Assembly (NCBI RefSeq): GCF_007747445.1
Contig: NZ_CP036425.1
Coordinates: 1,100,175 to 1,164,174 of the forward strand
Length of the DNA stretch: 64,000 nt
Direction: 5' to 3'
DNA from: Poriferisphaera corsica
GTDB lineage: Bacteria; Planctomycetota; Phycisphaerae; Phycisphaerales; Phycisphaeraceae
Positions 44,115 to 55,138 of the stretch are shown here, piece after piece (the first letter of the stretch is position 1; every line of letters starts with the position of its first letter). Position numbers and translations under genes: made by a program. Under the pieces are notes generated by a model. It was not told the DNA's origin. It searched no databases and saw only the letters and a program-made list of their open reading frames with translations.

Positions 44115-44966
44115 GTGAGTGATCAAGCGAAAAAGTTTGAAACGCTGCTGAAGAAGATAAAGAAAAGCTACAAGCCAGAGGAGTTTCCTCCTCGTGATGG
44201 CGTGACGCAGTTGATCATTGGTTTCCTGACTTGGGAAACGACACGCGATCAGGCTGAGGACGCGCTGGGGGCATTGATGGAAGTGATGGTCGATGTGAAT
44301 GAACTTCGCATCACACACGTTTCAGAGCTTGTTGAAATTATTGGTAAAAAATACCCGTTTGCTCAGGAACGTATCATTCGGCTGCGTGAAGCGCTGAATG
44401 CTGTGTATAACCTTGAGCACGGTGTGACGATGAAGTCGATCGATGGCAAAGGCAAGAAAGAGCAGAAGGCGTATCTTGATGCGTTGCCTGCCGTGCCAAG
44501 CTATGTGAAATCACAGGTCATGCTGTTGTGTTACGGCGGACATGCGATGCCAGTGGATCGACGTTTGGCGTTTTTATTGGAACAAGAGGGGGTAGTCAGC
44601 GATGGAGGTGATCTTCCAGCGGTCGAGTCGTTCTTGCTTAAGCAAGTCAAGGCGAGCGACTGTTTGGAGAGCCATCTATATTTGCAGGCATGGGCCGATG
44701 ACCAGAAGGTTGCCGGCTTGAAGATGAAGAGCACGGTGATTGAGTTGGCGGATAAGCCTCGTGGTTCAGTTAAGAAAACCACGAAAAAGGCTTCGAAATC
44801 CCACTCAGAATCAGCAGCTAAGAAGAGCAGCAAGAAGACGACGGCTAAGAAGTCGAGCAGTACCGCGACTAAAAAAACTGCGGCTAAAAAGACCACTGCA
44901 AAAAAAACTGCTGCAAAGAAAAGTTCCAGTAAACAAACCAAGAAGAAAACCAGTAAGAAGAAGTAA
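44115..44966 (+). CDS. HhH-GPD (endonuclease III-like) protein with lysine-rich C-terminal tail
   Basis: 283 residues, GTG start. Residues 20-205 look like the helical endonuclease III fold: DGVTQLIIGFLTWETTRDQAEDAL matches the first helices, LDALPAVPSYVKSQVMLL the helix-hairpin-helix region, and MPVDRRLAFLL the aspartate loop (Asp of VD). The lysine expected in the L-P-G-V-G-x-K-T-A hairpin is displaced (P-A-V-P-S-Y-V-K-S) and no Fe-S cysteines follow, so glycosylase activity is doubtful. Residues about 213-283 are Lys/Ser/Thr/Ala repeats (KKTAAKKTTAKK), a histone-like tail. It lies between rbfA and hisG, in the same direction with short gaps. Confidence 0.7.
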   Translation: MSDQAKKFETLLKKIKKSYKPEEFPPRDGVTQLIIGFLTWETTRDQAEDALGALMEVMVDVNELRITHVSELVEIIGKKYPFAQERIIRLREALNAVYNLEHGVTMKSIDGKGKKEQKAYLDALPAVPSYVKSQVMLLCYGGHAMPVDRRLAFLLEQEGVVSDGGDLPAVESFLLKQVKASDCLESHLYLQAWADDQKVAGLKMKSTVIELADKPRGSVKKTTKKASKSHSESAAKKSSKKTTAKKSSSTATKKTAAKKTTAKKTAAKKSSSKQTKKKTSKKK

Positions 44967-44972
44967 ATAAAG

Positions 44973-45857
44973 ATGAGTGAGAATCAAGACAAGATGTTGA
45001 AGATCGGCATCCCCAAGGGGAGTCTTCAAGATGCAACCGTCGATCTGTTTGCACGTGCAGGTTATGGGGTTCGAGTGCCTAGCAGGTCCTATATCCCTGA
45101 GATCGACGATGATCAGATCAGCGGCGTTCTGTTCCGTGCTCAAGAGATGAGCCGATATGTAGAAGACGGTGTGGTGGACATGGGAATTACCGGCCACGAC
45201 TGGGTTATTGAGAATAATTCGGACGTCGTCGAAGTTTGTGAATTGAAGTATTCCAAGGCAACCAGCAAGCCTGCTCGTTGGGTGCTGGCAGTCGCTGAGG
45301 AAAGCGGCATCGATAAGGTTGAGGATCTTGAAGGCAAGATCATTGCAACCGAATTACCTGAAACGACCAAACGCTTCTTTGCAGAAAAAGGCGTGAACGC
45401 CAAGGTCGAGTTCAGTTGGGGTGCAACTGAAGTGAAGGCACGTCTTGTTGACGGTATCGTCGACGTGACTGAGACCGGCTCTTCACTTCGTGCGAACAAA
45501 CTAAAAGTGTTGGCAGAACTTTTAAGCTCGACCACACGTCTGATTGCTAACAAGGATGCATGGAATAATCCTTGGAAGCGTCAGAAGATCGAAGATTTGG
45601 CATTGCTTCTTCAAGGGGCAATCGCAGCCAAGTCCAAGGTCGGACTGAAAATGAATGTTGAGAAAACGAACCTGGATGCTGTATTGCAATTGCTGCCTTC
45701 GGAGCAGTCGCCAACGGTGAACCAGCTTGCAGATAATGCGTGGGTTGCGATCGAAGTGATCGTTGACATTAAGATCGAACGTGAGATCGTTCCACAACTG
45801 ATGCGAGCCGGTGCAAAAGCGATATTCAGCTATCCGCTGAACAAAGTAATCCCCTGA
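44973..45857 (+). CDS. hisG: ATP phosphoribosyltransferase, long form
   Basis: 294 residues. First enzyme of histidine synthesis, joining ATP and PRPP. The N-terminal catalytic domains show [18 protein letters not shown] and [10 protein letters not shown], with the PRPP loop [17 protein letters not shown]. The C-terminal 80 residues ([40 protein letters not shown]) form the ACT-like regulatory domain that senses histidine, so this is the self-sufficient long form not needing HisZ. It starts six bases after the previous gene. No other his genes are nearby. Confidence 0.93.
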   Translation: MSENQDKMLKIGIPKGSLQDATVDLFARAGYGVRVPSRSYIPEIDDDQISGVLFRAQEMSRYVEDGVVDMGITGHDWVIENNSDVVEVCELKYSKATSKPARWVLAVAEESGIDKVEDLEGKIIATELPETTKRFFAEKGVNAKVEFSWGATEVKARLVDGIVDVTETGSSLRANKLKVLAELLSSTTRLIANKDAWNNPWKRQKIEDLALLLQGAIAAKSKVGLKMNVEKTNLDAVLQLLPSEQSPTVNQLADNAWVAIEVIVDIKIEREIVPQLMRAGAKAIFSYPLNKVIP

Positions 45858-45901
45858 AGCTTTGAATCGAGCGAAAGGGATTACGCTTGGCAAGGTGACA
45901 G

Positions 45902-48900
45902 ATGAATAGACCAAAGACTGGGTTGATTGCAGTATCGGCAATGTTTGGCGTGATCGCTTCTTGTGGGGTACTGCCTGCTGGCGAGGGAACGATTAAGACC
46001 CCGGCTGCAACCAAGCCTGAAAAAGCTGAAGTGAGCAGCCCAGAAGCTGCGCAGTCTTATCAGCGGATGGCGAGTAAGTCAGGTGGCCGCGAGGTTACTG
46101 TTCCTAACGGTCTTATTGCTGAGCGTATTGCGCCGATCGCATCTTTCGATGAAAAAGCGCAGCTAACAATTGAACAAGTAATCCAACGAGTAGCTCTGCC
46201 TAAATACCTGCAGGAATTGCAGGAACAAGGGCAGGGCTATTCTGCTATCCAGACCGATACAGAATCTGATACTAATCAGGTGATAGAATCGGATGAGTCA
46301 CTGGATGTATATAAACACCTCTGGGAGGGAAGTGAAACACTCACTTGGGCCGAAGACTTGGAGGATGTGGTCACGGTTGAGGTGGGTGACGTTGATGTGC
46401 CTGAGAGTGTTAAGAGCGAGCCATCTCTCGAAGCAACGATCGCGTATGAAAAGGGGATGGAAGCATGGTTGAGCCGGGATTATGAAAACGCTCAGAAGTT
46501 TTTCCTGCAAGCCTACAAAATTGAACCCGACAATATCCCAATCATTCGTCAGATGGGTTGGGTTAGTATGCTCAATCCTGCCAACCGGGCTAGGGGTGTA
46601 CGATTTTTTAAGCGCGTGCTTAAGCAGAATCCGGGCGATGTTGAGGCAATGCATTGGGTTGGCTGGTATGAAATGGAAGAGGGGAATTGGGATACCGCAA
46701 TCGCTTTGCTCGGGCGGGTATATCAGAAATTAAGCAGCGGAGAAGTGAAAGCTGACGGGGCAATGCTGCCGCTGACTCAACACTACCTAGCTTCTGCAAT
46801 GAGGCGTGGCGGGTATCTCTATGCAGCCAGCGATATGCTTGAAGGATTTCTTGTATCACCCAAGCGGGTGAATGCGAGGACACTGTATGGCCAGAGATTG
46901 ATGTTTGTGGGCAGGCAGATCGGATTGGTTTGGCTTGCGGCAGGTGATTTACGCAATCAACTCAATGAGCCAGAAGCGGCGCTTGCGATGTATGAGCAGG
47001 GGATGCAATACGGCTTACGGCAAAATGAACAACTCAGACTACGACTGGCCTATACAAAGCTTCGGTTAGATGACGAAACAGGCGCACTTAGTCAAATTTC
47101 AGGCATATTGCGTCAAAAAAAACCGCAAGCAGATCACCAGCAGATTGTGGATTGGGTCATTGATGCAGGTGTTGAGCGTGATGATTTGATTGCTCGTTTG
47201 CTGGAAGTCTACAACGAATCGAATCAACAGGATGACCAGTTAGCAATTGTCATCAGCGAGACCTATCAGGATACCCGAGGCAAGTTATTACTGGTCGAAC
47301 ATCTGAAAAATAACCCAGAAAACGAAGTGGTTTATGAGCATCTTCTGCGGCAATGGGTTTATGTGGATGTCGAAGATAAGTCGAGAAATGTCAGCAAATA
47401 CGATCATGAGGTACGTGTCCGTGAAGGGCTCAATATCTGTCTGCTTGCGATGGAGGGTGCGCCCAATAAGGCAGGTGAGTATGCACGCATGATGCTTACG
47501 TATGTTGGTGATTGGAATCAGGTTGAGCACGTCATTGATGCAATGAGTGAAGAGGATCGTTTACGTGCGGAAGTGCAGGTTATCTACGGCCTCTCAAAAG
47601 CTGCAAAGGCAGATATGCCCAGCGCAAGTGTCGCCTTTGAAAATGCTTTCAATAAAGCGCCAGAATTAATGGTCGCTCGCCTCGAATTAACCAAGATGAT
47701 GCTTGTCATGCGGCGGTACAACCGGGCTACTGAATTACTTGATGGCGCCCCACAATCGAACCGGCATAGTTCTGAAGTTGTTCAATTGCGTGCAAGGATG
47801 TTTGAGCAGCAAAGCAAGATGAAGAAGGCGCTGGAGATCTATCAGACCGCGCTTGATTCGGGTAACAACGATGTAGATATCCTGCTCGGCAAAGCTGATA
47901 TACAAGTGAGGATGGGACTTGTAAAACCTTGTGAACAAACCTTACTTGATGCTGTAAGTGCTCATCCTAAATCAGAGAAACTCTATGCCGCGGTGTTCAA
48001 ACTCTACGAGCAACGTGCACTTGAGTTGGGTGATATGAAATCGCGATATCAACGGATTCTCACGCGTTTGATGAGCTCTCTGCCTAATAGTCGATTAGCT
48101 CGTATGAAGCGTGGTGAAATTGCTGGGGCGCAGGGCGATATCAAAACAGGTGAACGGCTTCTTCGTGAATTACTTGCAGATTATCCGCAAGATATCGAGG
48201 TGATGGGTAGGCTTATTCAGGTTTACATGCGCGATAATCAAGTCGAAAACGCCACGGCATTTATCGAGCAGCAAGCCGTGATTTATGCGGCAAATCCAGC
48301 AGTTCTCAAGCTGGCCGCAGATTACTTCAAATCGATCAAGAACATGGAGAAGGTATTTGTTTATACCGAGAAGATGATCCGTTTGGAGCCAACCAATCAC
48401 GCGCGTGATCTGCAATTGGCTTCACTCTATGTAGCATGGAAAAAAGATCTTGAGGCCGCTGCAATACTAGGTCGCATGATTGCAGATCCATCACTTGAAC
48501 AGCCGCATGTGATCGCAGGCATGCTTTGGTCCGCTCTGCACCGTGTTGATATGGAAGGGCAGGGCGATGATGAAATGAAGGCCGCGATTGTGCGTTTCCC
48601 CAAGCAGGCAGCCGACATCGCATTCCAGTGGTCGTTGCTTGTTGATAGTGTTGGCAACGAAGGCAAATCAGAGCAGCTGATGCTTGAAGTGCTCAAGATC
48701 AATCCGGATCATGGGCCTGTCAATAACCAATTGGGGTATCGTTGGGTGATGCGGGGCGAGAACCTCGAAGAAGCCAAATCGATGATCGAGCGAGCTCTGA
48801 AAGTTGAGCCAGAAAATGGCGCATATATGGACTCGCTAGGTTGGGCTTACTACAAGCTTGAGCAGTATGAAGATGCGGTCGTTTGGCTTGAGAAGGCAAC

Positions 48901-49111
48901 ACAGAGTACCGATGGCGAGTATCCGGTGATTCAAAGTCATTTGGGTGACGCGTATTGGGAGCTTGGCCGCAAGGGTGACGCTGTGCGAGTGTGGGAGAAG
49001 GCCCGTCTCAAGCTTGAAAACGAAGCTGGCAAATATCGTCCGGAGCTTGATCCGGAATTGAATGGCTTGCAGGATATGCTCGGTCAGAAGATCCTAAAAG
49101 CGGGTGAATAA
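45902..49111 (+). CDS. very large TPR-repeat lipoprotein
   Basis: 1069 residues. A signal with V-I-A-S-C (Cys21) makes it a lipoprotein. Residues 40-165 are low-complexity; from about 175 onward tetratricopeptide-like units continue to the end, with sharper TPRs at both ends (AYEKGMEAWLSRDYENAQKF, QLGYRWVMRGENLEEAKSMI, LGWAYYKLEQYEDAVVWLEKA, HLGDAYWELGRKGDAVRVW). It probably acts as an outer-membrane or periplasmic assembly scaffold; partners unknown. It starts 44 bases after hisG and may be cotranscribed with it. Confidence 0.85.
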   Translation: MNRPKTGLIAVSAMFGVIASCGVLPAGEGTIKTPAATKPEKAEVSSPEAAQSYQRMASKSGGREVTVPNGLIAERIAPIASFDEKAQLTIEQVIQRVALPKYLQELQEQGQGYSAIQTDTESDTNQVIESDESLDVYKHLWEGSETLTWAEDLEDVVTVEVGDVDVPESVKSEPSLEATIAYEKGMEAWLSRDYENAQKFFLQAYKIEPDNIPIIRQMGWVSMLNPANRARGVRFFKRVLKQNPGDVEAMHWVGWYEMEEGNWDTAIALLGRVYQKLSSGEVKADGAMLPLTQHYLASAMRRGGYLYAASDMLEGFLVSPKRVNARTLYGQRLMFVGRQIGLVWLAAGDLRNQLNEPEAALAMYEQGMQYGLRQNEQLRLRLAYTKLRLDDETGALSQISGILRQKKPQADHQQIVDWVIDAGVERDDLIARLLEVYNESNQQDDQLAIVISETYQDTRGKLLLVEHLKNNPENEVVYEHLLRQWVYVDVEDKSRNVSKYDHEVRVREGLNICLLAMEGAPNKAGEYARMMLTYVGDWNQVEHVIDAMSEEDRLRAEVQVIYGLSKAAKADMPSASVAFENAFNKAPELMVARLELTKMMLVMRRYNRATELLDGAPQSNRHSSEVVQLRARMFEQQSKMKKALEIYQTALDSGNNDVDILLGKADIQVRMGLVKPCEQTLLDAVSAHPKSEKLYAAVFKLYEQRALELGDMKSRYQRILTRLMSSLPNSRLARMKRGEIAGAQGDIKTGERLLRELLADYPQDIEVMGRLIQVYMRDNQVENATAFIEQQAVIYAANPAVLKLAADYFKSIKNMEKVFVYTEKMIRLEPTNHARDLQLASLYVAWKKDLEAAAILGRMIADPSLEQPHVIAGMLWSALHRVDMEGQGDDEMKAAIVRFPKQAADIAFQWSLLVDSVGNEGKSEQLMLEVLKINPDHGPVNNQLGYRWVMRGENLEEAKSMIERALKVEPENGAYMDSLGWAYYKLEQYEDAVVWLEKATQSTDGEYPVIQSHLGDAYWELGRKGDAVRVWEKARLKLENEAGKYRPELDPELNGLQDMLGQKILKAGE

Positions 49112-52016
<2,905 letters not shown>

Positions 52017-52035
52017 TTTACAACGATAAATTATC

Positions 52036-52067
52036 TAAAACCCCATGTTTTCATGGGGTTTTTTTTA
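52036..52067 (+). terminator. terminator after gyrB
   Basis: Stem AACCCCATG / CATGGGGTT with TTTT loop, then seven T. 20 bases after the stop. Confidence 0.92.
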
Positions 52068-52186
52068 TTGCGCACGGATAATTCATAGTTTGAGATTGCA
52101 GAATTATACTGAAAAATGTATGGTATGTGTTAGGTATTCGAAAACCAATTTTCTGGTGACGATATGATGATCACAAGGAGCTAGCA

Positions 52187-52783
52187 TTGGCTAAATCTAA
52201 ATCTTCCACGATTAAGCGTTGTGAGTGGTGTTCCAATGATGAACTGTATCAAGCGTACCATGACCATGAGTGGGGTGTCCCAGTTCACGATGATCGTTTG
52301 CTCTTTGAGTTTCTGATTCTTGAAGGTGCACAAGCAGGCCTTTCATGGATAACGATCCTGAAAAAACGTGAGCACTACAAGAAAGTTTTCGCCGATTTTG
52401 ATCCCGTAAAGGTTGCTCGTTTCACTGAAACCAAAATCGAAAAGCTACTCCAAGACCCCGGCATTGTGCGTAATCGACTCAAAGTCAATGCGGCCGTCAC
52501 CAACGCAAAGGCTTTTCTCAAAGTTCAGAAAGAATTCGGTTCATTCGATAAATACATCTGGTCCTTCGTCGATCAAAAGCCCATCCAAAACACGTTTAAA
52601 ACACTTAAAGAGATACCAGCTAAAACCGACATTTCAGATCAAATGTCCAAGGATCTAAAAAAGCGAGGATTTAAGTTTATTGGCTCGACGATATGCTATG
52701 CTCTAATGCAAGCTATCGGCATGGTCAATGATCATACCACCGACTGCCATCGTTATAAGCCGATTAAGAAATTATCCCATTAA
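52187..52783 (+). CDS. tag: DNA-3-methyladenine glycosylase I
   Basis: 198 residues, TTG start with AAGGAG six bases before. Removes 3-methyladenine from alkylated DNA. The zinc ligands of the Tag family are visible: Cys12 in RCEWCSND, His25 in YQAYHDHEWGVP, and His183 and Cys187 in NDHTTDCHRY. LILEGAQAGLSWITILKKRE and RNRLKVNAAVTNA are hallmark segments. Stands between gyrB and a membrane protein gene. Confidence 0.93.
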   Translation: MAKSKSSTIKRCEWCSNDELYQAYHDHEWGVPVHDDRLLFEFLILEGAQAGLSWITILKKREHYKKVFADFDPVKVARFTETKIEKLLQDPGIVRNRLKVNAAVTNAKAFLKVQKEFGSFDKYIWSFVDQKPIQNTFKTLKEIPAKTDISDQMSKDLKKRGFKFIGSTICYALMQAIGMVNDHTTDCHRYKPIKKLSH

Positions 52784-52812
52784 GCGAACGCTTAATCATT
52801 TCGGGAGTCGTC

Positions 52813-53415
52813 ATGAGTGAATTGAAAAAGAAACCTAGCAAATTGTGGTACTTGCTTGCGGTGATCTGTTTAGTGTTTTCATTACTCATCATGATCAGTG
52901 CAGGTGTCGTTGGCTATCGCGGCATCGTCTCGTTCGTATCTCCCGATCTGCAGCGCGTCATCATCCCCGGCAGCGAAACGCTTTCATTTAAAGAGCCCGG
53001 CAGGAAAACCATTTTTTATGAATACACCAGCCAAGTAAAAGGTCGTGTGTTTAGTTCACGCAACCAATCTCCCGAGATGACCATTACCGTTACAGATTTG
53101 CAATCGCAGAGCATCATCCCTGTCGTTGATCCCAAAGGTAGCACGACATATAACCTGCCTTCACGCAGCGGCTATAGCATCGCTTCTTTTAATGTTGTAA
53201 ATCCAAACGCCAAATACAACATCAATGTCACATATCCAGATAACGTGCAGAATCAATCTTCTGTTGTCTTGGCTATCGGAAAGTTGCCAGTGCTACCATT
53301 CGTTCTCGCGCTGCTCAGCATCATCTTTGGCGGCATACTCGGATTTGGATTAGCCATTGCCGGGACCGTGATTATTATCATCACGATCGTACGAGCCAAA
53401 CAGGCTTCAGCCTAA
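52813..53415 (+). CDS. membrane protein of unknown function
   Basis: 200 residues with membrane helices at about 11-34 and 160-192, the latter possibly two passes, and a beta-rich exported domain between them (GSETLSFKEPGRKTIFYEY...). No family recognised. GGGAG precedes the ATG by five bases. It starts 29 bases after tag and may share its transcript. Confidence 0.65.
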   Translation: MSELKKKPSKLWYLLAVICLVFSLLIMISAGVVGYRGIVSFVSPDLQRVIIPGSETLSFKEPGRKTIFYEYTSQVKGRVFSSRNQSPEMTITVTDLQSQSIIPVVDPKGSTTYNLPSRSGYSIASFNVVNPNAKYNINVTYPDNVQNQSSVVLAIGKLPVLPFVLALLSIIFGGILGFGLAIAGTVIIIITIVRAKQASA

Positions 53416-53431
53416 ACCGCTCAATAAAAAA

Positions 53432-53460
53432 GCTGAGCAAACACAGGCGTGCCGCTCAGC
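53432..53460 (+). terminator. possible terminator of membrane protein gene
   Basis: AGCTGAGC / GCTCAGCT arms with a 13-base loop, 20 bases after the stop. No T-run after it. Confidence 0.45.
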
Positions 53461-53658
53461 TCCGGTTTATGGGGAGGGAATTGGTTCGTTCATACCAGCA
53501 TCAATCTTCATCGTGCTAGCAGTGACAAAAGCGTTGCTCTGATTGCCTTGTCATGTGCCCTCTGTTCACATAACCACAGTTCTCATTGTTTTATTTCAGG
53601 CTTTTTCACCCGCCGTGATGCCGACTGTTCTGGTTGCAGCATTCGCAATCGTATTACA

Positions 53659-53691
53659 TAAAAAAAAGCCCACGAGAATCTCGTAGGCTTT
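53659..53691 (-). terminator. terminator after rpsI
   Basis: Twelve-pair interrupted stem AAAGCC-ACGAGA / TCTCGT-GGCTTT, then eight T on the minus strand. 55 bases past the rpsI stop. Confidence 0.85.
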
Positions 53692-53746
53692 GTAATACCA
53701 AATTTTGGGTGGAAGCTGTCCAGCTTTCGTGCAGAATCCAAGGGGA

Positions 53747-54214
53747 TTAACGCTTGGAGAACTGGAATCGACGACGTGCACCACGTTGACCGTATTTCTT
53801 ACGTTCAACCTTACGTGGGTCACGAGTCAAGTAGTTCAGATCACGCAATGCCTGCTCTAGAGCAGGGTCGTAACCTTTCAATGCACGGGCAACACCAAGT
53901 AGGATCGCTCCGGACTGGCCGGTGATACCACCGCCACCAACATTGACGAATATGTCCAGTTGGCCAAGAGTCTTGGTTGCGTCCAAAGCCTTGCGGCAAT
54001 CTTCGCGGTGTTGTGGCTCGGAGAAGTAGTCATCGACTTCACGGTTGTTCACAAGGAACTTGCCTTCGCCTGGGCGAACGCGTACACGTGCGACTGAACT
54101 CTTACGGCGGCCTGTGCCCCATACGAATCCACCCTTGTCACGCTTTGCCGGCTCTGCGAGTGGGCGAGCGATTTCAACTGCTTCTGCTTCTGCGTTGATC
54201 TTTATTTCTTCCAT
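53747..54214 (-). CDS. rpsI: 30S ribosomal protein S9
   Basis: 155 residues. A 27-residue Glu/Lys-rich N-terminal extension precedes the S9 core GTGRRKSSVARVRVRPGEGKFLVN. The C-terminal tail KKYGQRGARRRFQFSKR ends in S-K-R, the conserved tail reaching the P-site tRNA. Follows rplM by 38 bases, the usual rplM-rpsI operon. Confidence 0.95.
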   Translation of the reverse strand: MEEIKINAEAEAVEIARPLAEPAKRDKGGFVWGTGRRKSSVARVRVRPGEGKFLVNNREVDDYFSEPQHREDCRKALDATKTLGQLDIFVNVGGGGITGQSGAILLGVARALKGYDPALEQALRDLNYLTRDPRKVERKKYGQRGARRRFQFSKR

Positions 54215-54252
54215 AATGCTTCAGTCTCTACTGATCGATGGATTAGCCGCGA

Positions 54253-54696
54253 TTAGGCGGATTTTAGTTCGTGCACTGTTGGCTGTTGAGCCTGATGTGG
54301 ATGTTCTTCACCAGCATATACCTTCAACTTGCTCAGCATCTTAGTAGCGAGCTTGTTCTTAGGCAGCATGCGGCGAACTGCAAGCTTAATCAACAATTCT
54401 GGCTTCTTCTCTACCAACTCACGGTATGAGTAGAGTTTACGACCAGATGGATGACCCGAGTAAGTTTCGTAAAACTTCTGGTCAAACTTGTTGCCTGTCA
54501 GCTTGATCTTGGCAGCATTGGTAATCACAACAAAATCACCCACATCATGGTGTGGTGTGTAAGTTGGCTTGTTCTTACCCATCAGGATTACAGCAATCTC
54601 GGTAGCCATGCGACCCAGAACCTTGTCTGAGGCGTCAACCAGCAGCCAATCCTGCTTTACTTCATTATTTTTTGCGAGATAAGTCTGGCGATTCAT
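54253..54696 (-). CDS. rplM: 50S ribosomal protein L13
   Basis: 147 residues. Binds 23S rRNA early in assembly. [39 protein letters not shown] and [22 protein letters not shown] are L13 hallmarks. The frame is open 67 codons further upstream, but [17 protein letters not shown] at 54696 is the family start. First gene of the rplM-rpsI pair. Confidence 0.95.
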   Translation of the reverse strand: MNRQTYLAKNNEVKQDWLLVDASDKVLGRMATEIAVILMGKNKPTYTPHHDVGDFVVITNAAKIKLTGNKFDQKFYETYSGHPSGRKLYSYRELVEKKPELLIKLAVRRMLPKNKLATKMLSKLKVYAGEEHPHQAQQPTVHELKSA

Positions 54697-55138
54697 CGTC
54701 TTAAATCCGTAATTAGTACCCCATATAGACGCGAATCGTCTATGGAAGGATTGTGAACGGAATAGTTTAGTGAGCACACCCGTCCTGTCAACCGACGCGC
54801 TCGGAACCATCTTCCGATCCTCAGCTACCAGGTCGGCATGAATTGGGTTCCATATTCTAGCGTAACCCGCCCTTCGATGCGAACTCACGCACTCCATCTG
54901 TTATTTTGCTCAGGCTTCATCCCCATATTCAGCCCAGCAGCTCTTGTTTTTAGTGGAAAACTACCCGTATTGCCCTACAAATCCACTTTTTTATCCCCCA
55001 CACATTCCCCATTCTCATCACTTCATCTGCCTACCCACACCCTCTCCACCAGCTATACCCATACCCATCTCAATAAAAAAGAGCCCGTTAAGGGCTCTTG
55101 TGTTATTCATTATAGATTGTGGATTTCCTTCACCTCAC
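54697..55138. other. intergenic region, C/T-rich, upstream of rplM
   Basis: 440 bases. The rplM end should hold its promoter; the rest (54840-55060) is strongly pyrimidine-rich on the plus strand without a recognisable gene. Ends with the terminator of the coiled-coil gene. Confidence 0.55.
55072..55099 (-). terminator. terminator after coiled-coil gene
   Basis: Eight-base perfect stem AAGAGCCC / GGGCTCTT, five-base loop, then six T on the minus strand. 40 bases past the stop. Confidence 0.88.

Larger units (their letters stand above)
53416..53746. other. gap between convergent membrane protein gene and rpsI
   Basis: 330 bases with one hairpin near each gene end: GCTGAGC / GCTCAGC at 53435-53460 for the plus gene, and the rpsI terminator. 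A 70-codon frame at 53449 overlaps the first hairpin and is not credible. Confidence 0.6.

Noticed and set aside
53449-53661. 70-codon frame between the membrane protein gene and rpsI
   Set aside because: Overlaps a hairpin at a gene end; composition not protein-like; no ribosome site.
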